DNA of 64,000 nucleotides from NCBI RefSeq assembly GCF_038148855.1, contig NZ_JBBVGR010000010.1:131249-195248 (forward strand), in the 5' to 3' direction. The stretch is from Phycobacter sedimenti (GTDB lineage: Bacteria; Pseudomonadota; Alphaproteobacteria; Rhodobacterales; Rhodobacteraceae). The translations under genes and the position numbers were made by a program. The notes below the pieces were generated by a model. The model was not told the origin of the DNA, did no database searches, and saw nothing but the letters and a program-made list of their open reading frames with translations. Positions 35,827 to 44,849 of this stretch are shown here, one piece after another (the stretch's first letter is position 1; every line of letters starts with the position of its first letter).

Positions 35827-36752
35827 AGACTTGCTCCTTCATGCGGGGCACAGGGAAAAATATCACGCAGCATCTGAAGCACCTGTTTTTCGATGAATTG
35901 CCACTGGTGCTGGGGTGTGAAGCCGCTGATACGGGAACGGGCGATCACGACCAGGGCCGGTGGCTGGGACTGGCGGCGCAGCATATCTGCCAACGCCGAG
36001 ACCTGCGCAACGATCGCCGCCGTATCCCGGATCAAGGGATCTGCAGCGCGGCTGGGCAACATGTCAAATTCGAGACAGAAGTCATCGCCGTCACGGACAG
36101 CCCGGACCCTGTGATAAAGCGACAGACGCAGGGGATGATACGCATCATCTCGGACCGCCAGGTAGGTGCCCTCGGTGACGCTGATACGGAACCCGTTTTC
36201 CGGCGTACTGTTGCAGGAAAAGTAATCGAGATCGATCCCGAGAACCCAGGGCGTCTCTGCCTCGGGAATGTCGAAGTTGGTTCCAACGAAATGCAGGTCC
36301 AGCGGCATTCGGTCATCGTTCCCGAAGAACAGCGTTTCCGGGCGCCTGACCATGGTCAGCAATTCTCGCCTGTCCGGATCTGTCGTTGCGATCAGCATAC
36401 GCTTCGAGGATTGCGTCTGGCGCGGCCGCGCGCCGGGAATGGGACTGTCCGGAGACAGCCAGAACACCTCGTTGATCAGGCCCAGATAGGCGCCGGCCCA
36501 CAGGAATGTGGCAATCGAGATTTCCGTTTCCACAAGGTCCTTGATCTCTGCAACCCGGCAGGGAACACCGGCAATCGAGCGACTGAGCGTCGGAATGTTC
36601 AGATCGGCATGTTGGTCCAAGTGGAGCAACCGAACCGGCCCGTCCTGGATGGCTCCTGTCTCTCGCGCCCACGCAAGGGCCATCAGCGCCTCGTTGTGTT
36701 CTTCGATCGTGATGACCGGTATGGGCGATGTGTCACTCTGCATGAGGGGCAA
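35820..36752 (-). CDS. UPF0489 family protein, probable peptide arginase
   Basis: 310 residues. Arginase-type manganese ligands are visible: H44, D46, H48 and D50 (LLHLDQHADL) and D174/D176 (LGIDLDYFSC). UPF0489 proteins in proteusin clusters, such as OspR of the landornamide pathway, act as peptide arginases turning Arg into ornithine. The only Arg in the short core peptide encoded next to this gene is the first core residue. Overlaps the GNAT gene by 20 bp and the JmjC gene by 7 bp. Confidence 0.82.
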   Translation of the reverse strand: MPLMQSDTSPIPVITIEEHNEALMALAWARETGAIQDGPVRLLHLDQHADLNIPTLSRSIAGVPCRVAEIKDLVETEISIATFLWAGAYLGLINEVFWLSPDSPIPGARPRQTQSSKRMLIATTDPDRRELLTMVRRPETLFFGNDDRMPLDLHFVGTNFDIPEAETPWVLGIDLDYFSCNSTPENGFRISVTEGTYLAVRDDAYHPLRLSLYHRVRAVRDGDDFCLEFDMLPSRAADPLIRDTAAIVAQVSALADMLRRQSQPPALVVIARSRISGFTPQHQWQFIEKQVLQMLRDIFPCAPHEGASLW

Positions 36753-37677
36753 TGTCCTTTGAAGCTGTGCAAAGGTCGTAGGATTGTTCGACGTATGGCC
36801 CGAAGCGGCGATGAAAGACGTTCATCATCGGGCGGTTCCTGTAATCGATGTCGAACAAAACTCGGGGGTACTGCTCATAAAGCGCACCGTTTGCGTGCCG
36901 GTTGAGCGTTTCCGCCATCAGCCAGGATCCATTGCCACGAAAGGCCGGAGCATCCGAGGAAAAGCTGCGGCTGTAGCGGATAACCCCAGGGGAGGAGGGA
37001 ACAAAATGGCTGACCAACCAACCGACAACCCGACCATTGCCTGCGCGCAACCCGATGCTGATGCCCGTCATCTGGTCTTCCTGCCAGAACGGGGACACGG
37101 CCTCCGGATAGCGGCCTGCCGCGATTTCTGCAGCGATGAAGTCCCGATCACTGCGCGCAAGGTCCTTCCAATCGAAAACCCCGGCATTCCGCGGCCCGCG
37201 GCTCAGGGCGCGTTCGGCCCAGGTCTGGTTAAGCACGCAGATCGGATCCGCATGGGAAAAGAACACCTTGGGCGTCGGCTTTGTCCAACCTGTCGCGGCA
37301 AGAAAGGCGATCAGGCTGCGAGCATTTTCAGGGCGTGTTGAAAACTCGATTTTCGCGGTCCGCGCCCCAAGCCTTGCGGCGGCGTCCAGTCCGGCATCCA
37401 TCAGTTCACGCCCCACCCCAGAGCGTTGCGCACGTTGCGCCACTGCAAAGGACAGGATAGAGGCGCCCTGCCCTTCAACACTAACGATCAGGACGCCCAG
37501 CACCGCCTCAGACCGCATGGCCGCAAAAGCGATCACGTTGTCAGGCGTCTGGTTCAGAAGCGACCGGTAATGAGGGAACACCAGCGCCTGCGTCTGGCTC
37601 TGCGGCGCGTGATGAGTGGGCAGAAAAATGATAGCCTCACCCGGATTCTGTGGTGCAATTCCCCAATGAACGCTCAC
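36733..37677 (-). CDS. Tandem GNAT acyltransferase, probable RiPP N-acylase
   Basis: 314 residues with two GNAT-like halves. The first (about 1-140) has the CoA-binding loop QRSGVGRELM; the second (about 165-305) retains VVGWLVSHFVP and a degraded loop (FRGNGSWLMAE). In the selidamide class of proteusins a GNAT attaches fatty acyl groups to the side-chain amine of Lys or Orn. Linked here with an arginase-type gene, acylation of an ornithine made from the core Arg is the simplest reading. First gene after the precursor, 113 bp downstream, and start of the maturation sub-operon. Confidence 0.8.
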   Translation of the reverse strand: MSVHWGIAPQNPGEAIIFLPTHHAPQSQTQALVFPHYRSLLNQTPDNVIAFAAMRSEAVLGVLIVSVEGQGASILSFAVAQRAQRSGVGRELMDAGLDAAARLGARTAKIEFSTRPENARSLIAFLAATGWTKPTPKVFFSHADPICVLNQTWAERALSRGPRNAGVFDWKDLARSDRDFIAAEIAAGRYPEAVSPFWQEDQMTGISIGLRAGNGRVVGWLVSHFVPSSPGVIRYSRSFSSDAPAFRGNGSWLMAETLNRHANGALYEQYPRVLFDIDYRNRPMMNVFHRRFGPYVEQSYDLCTASKDIAPHAE

Positions 37678-37728
37678 CGCACGACCTTTCTGACGTGATC
37701 CTCCCGCGGACGAATTAAACGGGAAGTA

Positions 37729-37761
37729 TCAGGCGCGTGTCCAAAGGTACGGCGCGCCTGA
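37729..37761 (-). terminator. Hairpin between precursor and maturation genes (possible attenuator)
   Basis: A perfect 9-bp stem (TCAGGCGCG at 37729-37737, CGCGCCTGA at 37753-37761) with a 15-base loop, 30 bp after the precursor stop and 52 bp before the GNAT start on the minus strand. On the minus strand the downstream side is only moderately T-rich. Partial termination here would give more precursor than enzyme transcript, which is usual in RiPP loci. Confidence 0.5.
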
Positions 37762-37790
37762 TGCAGCTTTTTCAGAAGCCTGAATGAAAC

Positions 37791-38075
37791 TCAGAAGACA
37801 GTGACCGTGCAGGACCGGCCACCGCCCGCAACAGCTTCAAGATCTGCATCCGACAATTCTTCGCTGATGGGGTCGGGCAGGACCAGCGTCAGGTCTGCAC
37901 CCTCATTCGAAACAAGGCGCAGGTTGAAACCTTCCGGCAGATCCTTGCCGGAAACCTCCTTGATTGCGGCATTTGGATCGGCCATTGCCTTTTCGCGGAA
38001 TGCGGCATCGCTTGCACACCGTTCCATCAATGCAGAGACAGCGGATTTCTGATCTTGTTCCGTCCAATTCGACAT
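37791..38075 (-). CDS. NHLP-leader (proteusin) RiPP precursor peptide
   Basis: 94 residues. The leader resembles the nitrile hydratase alpha-like leader: ASDAAFREKAMADPNAAIKE, the LPEGFNLRLVSNE segment, LPDP, then the cleavage region ELSDADLEAVAGGG (residues 73-86). The core is only eight residues, R87 S88 C89 T90 V91 T92 V93 F94, with one Arg, one Cys, one Ser and two Thr. GAGG lies 6 bp before the ATG, and an AT-rich TATTTATAA box about 20 bp further upstream could be a -10 element. It is on its own between the exporter operon and the maturation operon. Confidence 0.92.
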   Translation of the reverse strand: MSNWTEQDQKSAVSALMERCASDAAFREKAMADPNAAIKEVSGKDLPEGFNLRLVSNEGADLTLVLPDPISEELSDADLEAVAGGGRSCTVTVF

Positions 38076-38300
38076 TTGGTACCTCGATCTGTGTTATAAA
38101 TAGAAAAGCGACGAAGTATGGAACGCCGCCGGGAGAGTTAGGCAAGAAGGTGATTTGGAATTCGTTTCCAACCACATATGCGGAACCCTATGATTCAGGG
38201 ATTGAAGAGCCGTTAATCGCCCGCAACCATGGCGAGCTGAGTGTCACCCAAGACCTGTTTTCGTTCATGACTCTGGCCTTCGACGCGAACGCCGAGGAGC
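38076..38300 (-). promoter_or_regulatory. Precursor upstream region with probable promoter
   Basis: 225 bp between the second exporter gene (upstream on the minus strand) and the precursor. It holds a TATTTATAA-like -10 candidate at about 38097-38107 on the minus strand and the precursor ribosome site. No convincing -35 was found. The rest shows no gene. Confidence 0.35.
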
Positions 38301-41126
38301 TCATGCGAGCTGACGTTCCGCAAGGGCGGCGAACTTTCCTTGTTGCGCCATCAGCGCCTTGTAGGTGCCGATCTCGATCACGCGACCGTTTTCGAGGACG
38401 ATAATCCGGTCGGCAGCGACAATGGTGGACAAGCGATGCGCCACAACGATGCGCGTCACACCGCCAAGGCCCGCCATTGTCCTGGTGACGGTTGCCTGCG
38501 TGCGGTTATCCAATGCGCTGGTCGCTTCATCCAGGATCAGGATCCTCGGGTCCGCAGCAATGGCGCGCGCCAGCATGATCCGCTGGATCTGACCGCCTGA
38601 AAACGAACCGGATCCGTCTGTCAGCGCGGTCTGGTATCCCATCGGCATGCGCGCGACATCTTCCTCCAGCCCGACCATACGGGCCGCGCGCTGCACATCT
38701 TCCATCGTAAGCTCGAAATTCGTGCCGACGATATTGTCAAAGATCGACCCCGGCAGCGGCTTTGCACTTTGCATGACCACTCCAATCTGGCGGCGCATGC
38801 GCCTCAGGTCCATCTGACGCAAGTCAATGCCATCCACAGAGACTGTTCCCGAGTTTGGCGTCTCAAACCCCATGAGCAGTCTCAGGAGCGTTGACTTGCC
38901 GCAGCCGGAGTCCCCGACGACCGCAATATATTCGCCAGCCTCGATCTCAAGGTCCAGCCCGTCCAGCACCAAAGCAGCGCCTTCATGATAGGAGAATTTG
39001 ATGCCCGTCAGCGCAATGCGACCACGTAAGGAGCCAGGATCGAGCCCGCCCCTTTGGTTTTCCGGAATTTCCTGCAAGATGGGCGCACTGAATTCGTAGA
39101 TGGGCCGCATGCCCGCGAATTCAGTGGCGTTCCTCACCAGCGCATTCAGGGAGCCGGTAAAGATTGCGAAACAGCTCAGGAAGCTCACGATTTGCGCGGT
39201 GCTCAGATCCTGATGCACACCGGAGGCACCGATGGTCAGGATGACACCGAGGGTCACCACAGGCAGGAAAGAGGCATTGATGACGGTCGAGAATGCCTTC
39301 ATGCGTTTTTCGCGATAGGCAGCCCGTTGCTGCTGGTGAAAGGCATGGGCCCAGCGTTCAAATGCTGCAGGTTCCGCACGGGCAATCCGCAACTTCTCGA
39401 TGCCCTGAACAATCTCCAGCATTCGGGAGGAGACCGCGCCGCCCAGTTGTGTCGCCTGTCGCGCGGCACCGGTCTGCGCTCGGCCGACCCAAAAGCTGCA
39501 TCCTACGAAAACAGTGGCGAATGCGACAGACGGCAGAACAAGCTGGGGCGCATAATGGATCATCAATGCAAGACTGAAGATCGAAAAGACGCCAGCCAGC
39601 ATCCCTTGGATCATTCCAGTGGTTGCCAACCGCTCAAGGCGGGAAATCGCAAGGGTGCGTTGCGTCAGCTCACCGGATGAATACTGCCTGAAAAAGCCGA
39701 CCGGCAGCCTCAGCACACGATCCATCACTCCGGATTGAACAATCGTCGAAGCCTGCATTTCAAGGCGTGCGGCAGCAATCTGTGCGATCACGGAGACCAC
39801 AAACAGCACACCGGACACGGCTGCCAGTATCACTCCGATCTGCACTAGAAGGGCCTTGTCCTGTTGCGGAATGATCGCGCCAACAAGAGCTCCGGTCATG
39901 ACCGGCAAGGAGAGGGTCAGCACGCTGGACGCCGCACTGACACCGATCAGAGTCTTCAGATCTCCAGAACACCGCCGAATGACATGCCTCAGAACCTGCC
40001 CACCGTGCGAAAGCCTTTCCGGAAGCGGCCAGTAGATCATCAGCCCGGCGCCTTGAATCTGTTCGGCCATGTCGGCGCGGAACCGCCTTTTCGTGCCTTG
40101 AGAGTCGCAGACAACGTAGCCCCAGGCCTCGCGCATCACCGCAAGGGCCTGCCCCTTTTCATCAAAGGCAAGGAAATCGCCCGCGTCCCTCACCCACCAT
40201 TTGTCAGTCAGCGCAATCTGGCGATATCGCAGGTTGTTGGCATCACAGAGCGCCTTGATACCCTCTATGGCAGAGCCGGAATGACGCGCGTTCGCCATGG
40301 ACAACGTGTACCCTGCCCGTTCGGCAAGTCGTGCAAGCGGGCTGAAGCCTGGGATGGTGTCTGTGGGACCATCGGACAGCTTGTGTCCATCACTCGAAAG
40401 CGCACTCTCGATCAGCCGATTTGCCCGGGCCATCCGCCCGGCGTCTTGCTCGCTGCGCAGTTGCATGCGCTGCTCATGTTCCAACCGACGCCGCATAGGC
40501 TGGGCCAGTGCGGACACAAAAGCCACGGTTGTCTGCGCCATGATCCCGGCGGCATCTGGCTCTGACAACATATCGCAGGTATCCTGCACCTCGGTTGGTG
40601 GTCCTTTGGGAATGAAGACTGGACCAAAAGCCGTCACAACCACGTAAGGCGCAGCCTCATCCAGTTTGCGGCGAACCCACAGCACTCCCTTGCTGGCGAC
40701 ATATGGCACCTCGTCTTCCGTGGTGATCTGATGACCAACCGTGATCGCAACCGGAGGCACGGACTGATCTTGCGACGTTTGGGCGTCGCTGAGCGCGGCC
40801 AGACGTTCAAGCCATCGATCCAAGAGGTCAGCCGCCTTTTGCGGTGGAGTCTCTCCTACAAACTGGCTGAGAGCGACCACATCGATTTCTGTCTCGTCCA
40901 GAGCCCGGCCTGACAGGCGAACCTCGCCGGTGCACCCCAGGACGATTTCCCCCGCAGAAATCTCAAACAGGGCCGTTTGCTCTCCATCCATGTCAACGGC
41001 CAACTCAATACGGCCGCTGCGCAGCATGAAACAGTGACCGGGATCGTCAAACCCCATCACCTCGGCTGTGCGCAGGTGAAGGCGGCAGGGATCGGATCCC
41101 GTAGCGTTTGCAACCAGCGCTGTCAT
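38301..41126 (-). CDS. NHLM bacteriocin-system ABC transporter 2 (non-peptidase)
   Basis: 941 residues. An N-terminal ~110-residue domain resembles a cyclic-nucleotide-binding fold (GHCFMLRSGRIELAVDMDGE, FEISAGEIVLG), followed by a long linker, six membrane helices (about 390-670) and an ATPase domain with Walker A GDSGCGKSTLL, signature SFSGGQIQRIMLARAI and Walker B ILILDEATSALD. This is the second of the two ABC proteins found in NHLP-leader export sets. It overlaps the C39-ABC gene by 4 bp, and probably forms a heterodimer with it. Confidence 0.92.
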   Translation of the reverse strand: MTALVANATGSDPCRLHLRTAEVMGFDDPGHCFMLRSGRIELAVDMDGEQTALFEISAGEIVLGCTGEVRLSGRALDETEIDVVALSQFVGETPPQKAADLLDRWLERLAALSDAQTSQDQSVPPVAITVGHQITTEDEVPYVASKGVLWVRRKLDEAAPYVVVTAFGPVFIPKGPPTEVQDTCDMLSEPDAAGIMAQTTVAFVSALAQPMRRRLEHEQRMQLRSEQDAGRMARANRLIESALSSDGHKLSDGPTDTIPGFSPLARLAERAGYTLSMANARHSGSAIEGIKALCDANNLRYRQIALTDKWWVRDAGDFLAFDEKGQALAVMREAWGYVVCDSQGTKRRFRADMAEQIQGAGLMIYWPLPERLSHGGQVLRHVIRRCSGDLKTLIGVSAASSVLTLSLPVMTGALVGAIIPQQDKALLVQIGVILAAVSGVLFVVSVIAQIAAARLEMQASTIVQSGVMDRVLRLPVGFFRQYSSGELTQRTLAISRLERLATTGMIQGMLAGVFSIFSLALMIHYAPQLVLPSVAFATVFVGCSFWVGRAQTGAARQATQLGGAVSSRMLEIVQGIEKLRIARAEPAAFERWAHAFHQQQRAAYREKRMKAFSTVINASFLPVVTLGVILTIGASGVHQDLSTAQIVSFLSCFAIFTGSLNALVRNATEFAGMRPIYEFSAPILQEIPENQRGGLDPGSLRGRIALTGIKFSYHEGAALVLDGLDLEIEAGEYIAVVGDSGCGKSTLLRLLMGFETPNSGTVSVDGIDLRQMDLRRMRRQIGVVMQSAKPLPGSIFDNIVGTNFELTMEDVQRAARMVGLEEDVARMPMGYQTALTDGSGSFSGGQIQRIMLARAIAADPRILILDEATSALDNRTQATVTRTMAGLGGVTRIVVAHRLSTIVAADRIIVLENGRVIEIGTYKALMAQQGKFAALAERQLA

Positions 41127-43261
41127 GTGGCGATCAGCTCCCGGTAGGTTCCCTCAACATCGCAAAGCGCCTGATGCGAGCCGCGCTGAACGACCGCTCC
41201 CGTGTCCATGACTATGATCTCGTCACAGTCGCGGATCGTGGACAGCCGGTGCGCGACGATCACGCAGGTGGTTCCGCGGCGCTTGATATTCTGCATCACC
41301 TTGGCTTCGACGATTGGATCCAATGCGCTTGTTGCTTCATCAAGGATCAGGATCGGCGCATTGCGGGCCAAAGCGCGTGCAATTTCCAGGCGCTGACGCT
41401 GGCCGCCGCTCAGATTCCGCCCCCCCTCTTCGACCAGAGTATCAAATCCGTCCTTGGTGCTTGCGATGAAATCCAGGATCTCTGCGTCCCGTGCTGCCGC
41501 GACGATGTCCGCATCGGGAATGACGGTGTCCCACAGGCAGATGTTGTCGCGAAACGAACCCTCAAAAAGCACGATATTCTGGTCGACTACAGAAATTGCA
41601 TCACGCAGCGTCTCACGCGGGATGGACTGCATCGGACGACCGTCAAAGGTGATCCGGCCCTGCCATGGCCTATAAACACCAGAGATCAGTTTCGCCACGG
41701 TGGACTTGCCACTGCCGGAGCCCCCGACAAGGGCAACCCGCTGCCCAGGTGCAACTGACATGCTGAACTCGGACAACAAAGGTGGCGCAAGCCGGTTATA
41801 CCCGAAGCCTAGACCGTCAATGGCAATGGCCCCTTTGAGCCGACCCGCCGACGCGCATCCACCGCGCGCTGGTCCGAATTCCTCTGCTTCGGGATAATCG
41901 GTGACATCGCGAATTTGCTTCACCGGCCCTTGCAGCTGGGTGAGATCCTGCAGCCGTGTAACGAGCGATCTGAAGGGCAGGTCCATTGCGGCCAGCAGAG
42001 CTTGGAAAGCGACAAGTGCGCCGATTGTCAGTGCGCCATCCATGATCAGAGGCCCGCCCGCCAGCAGCGTCATGGCCTTTCCGAAGAAGGAGATGAACCC
42101 GGGCGCTGTGCTCAGCAATGCCTGCCGCAGGGCCAGCGCGGTCTGGCCATTGACCATATTGGCATGTGTTCCCGCCCAGCCTTCAAAGAAACGCGCCTCC
42201 GTGCCCGAGGACTTGATGCTTTCGATCGACTGTATGCCGATCATGGTCTTGCCGGTCAGCTTCATCGTCTCGATCGTTGTCTTGATCGAAAGGCTGTCCA
42301 TTTTCCGTTGCATAGCCAGAATAGCGGCCCCGCTTGCCAGTAGCAGGAGAACCACGACCCCGGTCATCTCGGGGCTGTAGCTCAGCATCACCACCACAAG
42401 AAAGGAAATATGAAGCGCATCCAGCCCCGCGCCGACCAAGCTGCCGCCCGCGAGGTCCGCAACGCGTTGCGCCATATGCCCGCGGCCGGCCAAGGATCCC
42501 GCAAGACGCTGCTCAAAGAAGGGGATTGGCAGCCGAAGGAGCCGCCAGGCCATTTCGGCGTTGATAGACAGAGCCAGCTTGGCCTCGAGTTTGGCGCTGT
42601 AAAACGCGCGCAGTGCCATCAATCCGTTCTGCAGCAGGATGACCAGGAACATGATCACGGCGATCCCGAACAGCCAGTCCTCCTGATGCCCCATGAGGTA
42701 GTCATCAACAAACACCTTGCTGAAGGCCGGGATGGCAAGGCCCGGCAGGATCAGTGTCACGCCGGTCAACACGACAAGAGAGACTGCGGCGCGATCCTGC
42801 CCGAGGAACGACAGCAGAGTCCTGAGGCTGCTCTGCGGCTTTGACGTCTTTTCGAAGGCTTCACCCGGCTCGAACAACAGTGTGATGCCGGTGAACATCT
42901 CATCGAACTCGTCCCTTGACACCACGCGCCGCCCCATTGCGGGGTCGTTCAGTCGAAATCTGTTTCCTGAAACAGCCTCCAAAACCAGAAAATGGTTCAT
43001 GTTCACAAAGACGATCGCGGGCAGAGTGATTTCTCTCAGACGCGGCAGCTCCAGCCGTTTGGCCGACGCAACAAGCCCGTGCCGACGCGCGCCCTTGAGG
43101 ATATTCGCCGCCGTCGCCCCATCTCGCGAGACCCCGCATTCGGCCCGCAGGTCTTCAAGCCTCACATAGCGACCATAGTAGGCAAGGATCATGGCCAGCG
43201 AAGCTGCACCGCATTCCTCTGCCTCAACCTGCAGCACGGTCGGTGTACGCCGCCCTTTCAT
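41123..43261 (-). CDS. NHLM bacteriocin-system ABC transporter 1 with C39 peptidase
   Basis: 712 residues. N-terminal C39 double-glycine peptidase domain (about 1-125) with Q11, catalytic Cys17 (QVEAEECGAAS), His90 (NHFLVLE) and Asp106 (RLNDPAMG), then six membrane helices and an ATPase domain (GGSGSGKSTVAKL, NLSGGQRQRLEIARAL, ILILDEATSALD). It should cut the precursor after the AVAGG(G) site and export the mature core. Overlaps the HlyD gene by 4 bp and the second ABC gene by 4 bp. Confidence 0.94.
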   Translation of the reverse strand: MKGRRTPTVLQVEAEECGAASLAMILAYYGRYVRLEDLRAECGVSRDGATAANILKGARRHGLVASAKRLELPRLREITLPAIVFVNMNHFLVLEAVSGNRFRLNDPAMGRRVVSRDEFDEMFTGITLLFEPGEAFEKTSKPQSSLRTLLSFLGQDRAAVSLVVLTGVTLILPGLAIPAFSKVFVDDYLMGHQEDWLFGIAVIMFLVILLQNGLMALRAFYSAKLEAKLALSINAEMAWRLLRLPIPFFEQRLAGSLAGRGHMAQRVADLAGGSLVGAGLDALHISFLVVVMLSYSPEMTGVVVLLLLASGAAILAMQRKMDSLSIKTTIETMKLTGKTMIGIQSIESIKSSGTEARFFEGWAGTHANMVNGQTALALRQALLSTAPGFISFFGKAMTLLAGGPLIMDGALTIGALVAFQALLAAMDLPFRSLVTRLQDLTQLQGPVKQIRDVTDYPEAEEFGPARGGCASAGRLKGAIAIDGLGFGYNRLAPPLLSEFSMSVAPGQRVALVGGSGSGKSTVAKLISGVYRPWQGRITFDGRPMQSIPRETLRDAISVVDQNIVLFEGSFRDNICLWDTVIPDADIVAAARDAEILDFIASTKDGFDTLVEEGGRNLSGGQRQRLEIARALARNAPILILDEATSALDPIVEAKVMQNIKRRGTTCVIVAHRLSTIRDCDEIIVMDTGAVVQRGSHQALCDVEGTYRELIAT

Positions 43262-44616
43262 GATCGCGAACCGGTCGCCGTTTCGGAGACGTCAGTCTCC
43301 CTGAGGGCTGGCAGGAGTTCATCCAGCTTGGGGAAGACAAAGCTCGCTATGCGTTTGCGATCAATCACAAAATTCGATGAGGCCAGCGTGCCTATGGCGG
43401 CCGGAACACCCGGCCCTGAGCCATTGGACCACAGCAAGCTGGCCTGCCGGTTCGGATCCTGCCTCAGCGACACCACGACTTCCTTGACGGGGCCGCTCTG
43501 GACAAGGCTCTCCACAAGTTCTTCGTTCCCGAGGCGCATCAACAAATGCGCCCTTGTCACCGGTAAAGCGGACACAGTTTTGACTTCACCGCGGATGAAG
43601 CCGTCGCGTTCAATCATCGCAAAGGCAGGGATCACCTCCGCCGCCATCCCGGGAGCAATCCTGGCAGCGGTGAAGGCTTCGACAAAAACAACGGCGACCA
43701 GACCGTCCGTTGGCTGCACATCCGGCTGTCCGGGAAGGATCTCGAACAGGGTGTCGCCTGGCTGGACAGGCTCGCGAAGGCGCGCAGATACCTCGGCAAG
43801 CGTTCCGGTTTCAGAGGCCCGCACAATCGTGCTGCGAGCGTAGTCTGCCTCAAGGGCTGTCAGCCCTTCTTCGGCGAGATGAACAGCAACGATATGATCC
43901 TGAATGTCCTGATCCGCATCACGCAGATCCGTCAGGAACTCGGTGCGTCGCGCCGAAAAGTCATACCGCGCTGCAATCAAGGCTTCCTGCGCGTTTTCCA
44001 GTGCGTTTTCAGTCGCCTGGAGTGTCGTCTTGGTGATCAAGCCCTTTGCATAAAGATCATCCTGTTCTTGCAACTGCTGTTTGAGCCGGGCGGTCTTGTC
44101 GGTCAGATCAAGGGTGCGCGCATCGTGATAGTGTTCCGCGACTGCGTATTCTTCTTTGAGGGATCGGATGAATTCTTCATTTGAGCGGCGAACTCTTTGG
44201 GCGGCCTCTTCGGCACGCCGCAGGTTTGACTTCGCAGCCTCGATGCGCGTTTCCATGATGGGGTTTTCCAACCGGGCAAGAATAGTCCCCTGCTGCACGT
44301 GATCACCCGTCTCATGAAGGATCTGAGACAGGATGCCAGAGCCTGGGGCGGCAACAGTCTGGACGTCCCCCTCAACCAGCATGACCCCTCTGCCACTGGT
44401 TTTTATGGGGGCCGTTGCAAACATGCTCCAGGTCAGAAACCCGAATGCAAGAGCGGTCAGAACAATGGCCGCAACCCACCCATAGGCCGACGTCACGGAC
44501 AGCATCGTATCAAGCTGTTCCGGGCTCGTGGCCTTTTTCAGGGCTTTCTGGCGTATCTTGTCAGACAACATCGCAGTACACTGGCGCGCGGCTCTCCCTA
44601 AAAAACGTGAACTCAA
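43258..44616 (-). CDS. NHLM bacteriocin-system HlyD-type secretion protein
   Basis: 452 residues. One N-terminal membrane helix (about 50-75), a lipoyl half-motif and long coiled-coil hairpin (about 110-260), then a beta-barrel C-terminal domain. It is the periplasmic adaptor that links the inner membrane ABC proteins to an outer membrane channel (TolC-like, not encoded here). First gene of the exporter operon; overlaps the peptidase-ABC gene by 4 bp. Confidence 0.9.
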   Translation of the reverse strand: MSSRFLGRAARQCTAMLSDKIRQKALKKATSPEQLDTMLSVTSAYGWVAAIVLTALAFGFLTWSMFATAPIKTSGRGVMLVEGDVQTVAAPGSGILSQILHETGDHVQQGTILARLENPIMETRIEAAKSNLRRAEEAAQRVRRSNEEFIRSLKEEYAVAEHYHDARTLDLTDKTARLKQQLQEQDDLYAKGLITKTTLQATENALENAQEALIAARYDFSARRTEFLTDLRDADQDIQDHIVAVHLAEEGLTALEADYARSTIVRASETGTLAEVSARLREPVQPGDTLFEILPGQPDVQPTDGLVAVVFVEAFTAARIAPGMAAEVIPAFAMIERDGFIRGEVKTVSALPVTRAHLLMRLGNEELVESLVQSGPVKEVVVSLRQDPNRQASLLWSNGSGPGVPAAIGTLASSNFVIDRKRIASFVFPKLDELLPALRETDVSETATGSRS

Positions 44617-44849
44617 TGAGCTTCATGCGTTCCTATCACCGTCGCTGTTTCGGAAGGATTAATCGGGCTTTTCGAACAGGCCGGGTGCAGGCTGCCTGCG
44701 CGCTTCACCCAAATCACTTGGCGTCTAAGATGCGATACGTCGGCGAAACCCTGAAACTTGCCACCGTCGCAAGTGCTCTCGTCTGTGCAATCACGGGATG
44801 GGGCGGTCACATCATCAGAGCCTCTTGCACCTCACTTGCCGATCCACGG
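44617..44849. other. Intergenic region upstream of the exporter operon
   Basis: About 230 bp. Presumably contains the promoter of the HlyD-ABC-ABC genes on the minus strand. No regulator gene for the RiPP cluster is present here or elsewhere in the cluster, and no clear operator was found. Confidence 0.35.

Noticed and set aside
37964..38404. 146-codon plus-strand frame over the precursor promoter and ABC gene end
   Set aside because: Antisense to the precursor and transporter, with no supporting features.
43258..44616. Treating the HlyD/ABC genes as the export system of the RTX-like protein
   Set aside because: Sequence features (NHLM-type ABC pair with C39 peptidase, coupling to an NHLP precursor) fit RiPP export; RTX exporters lack an active C39 Cys and the RTX gene is 9 kb away past decayed genes.
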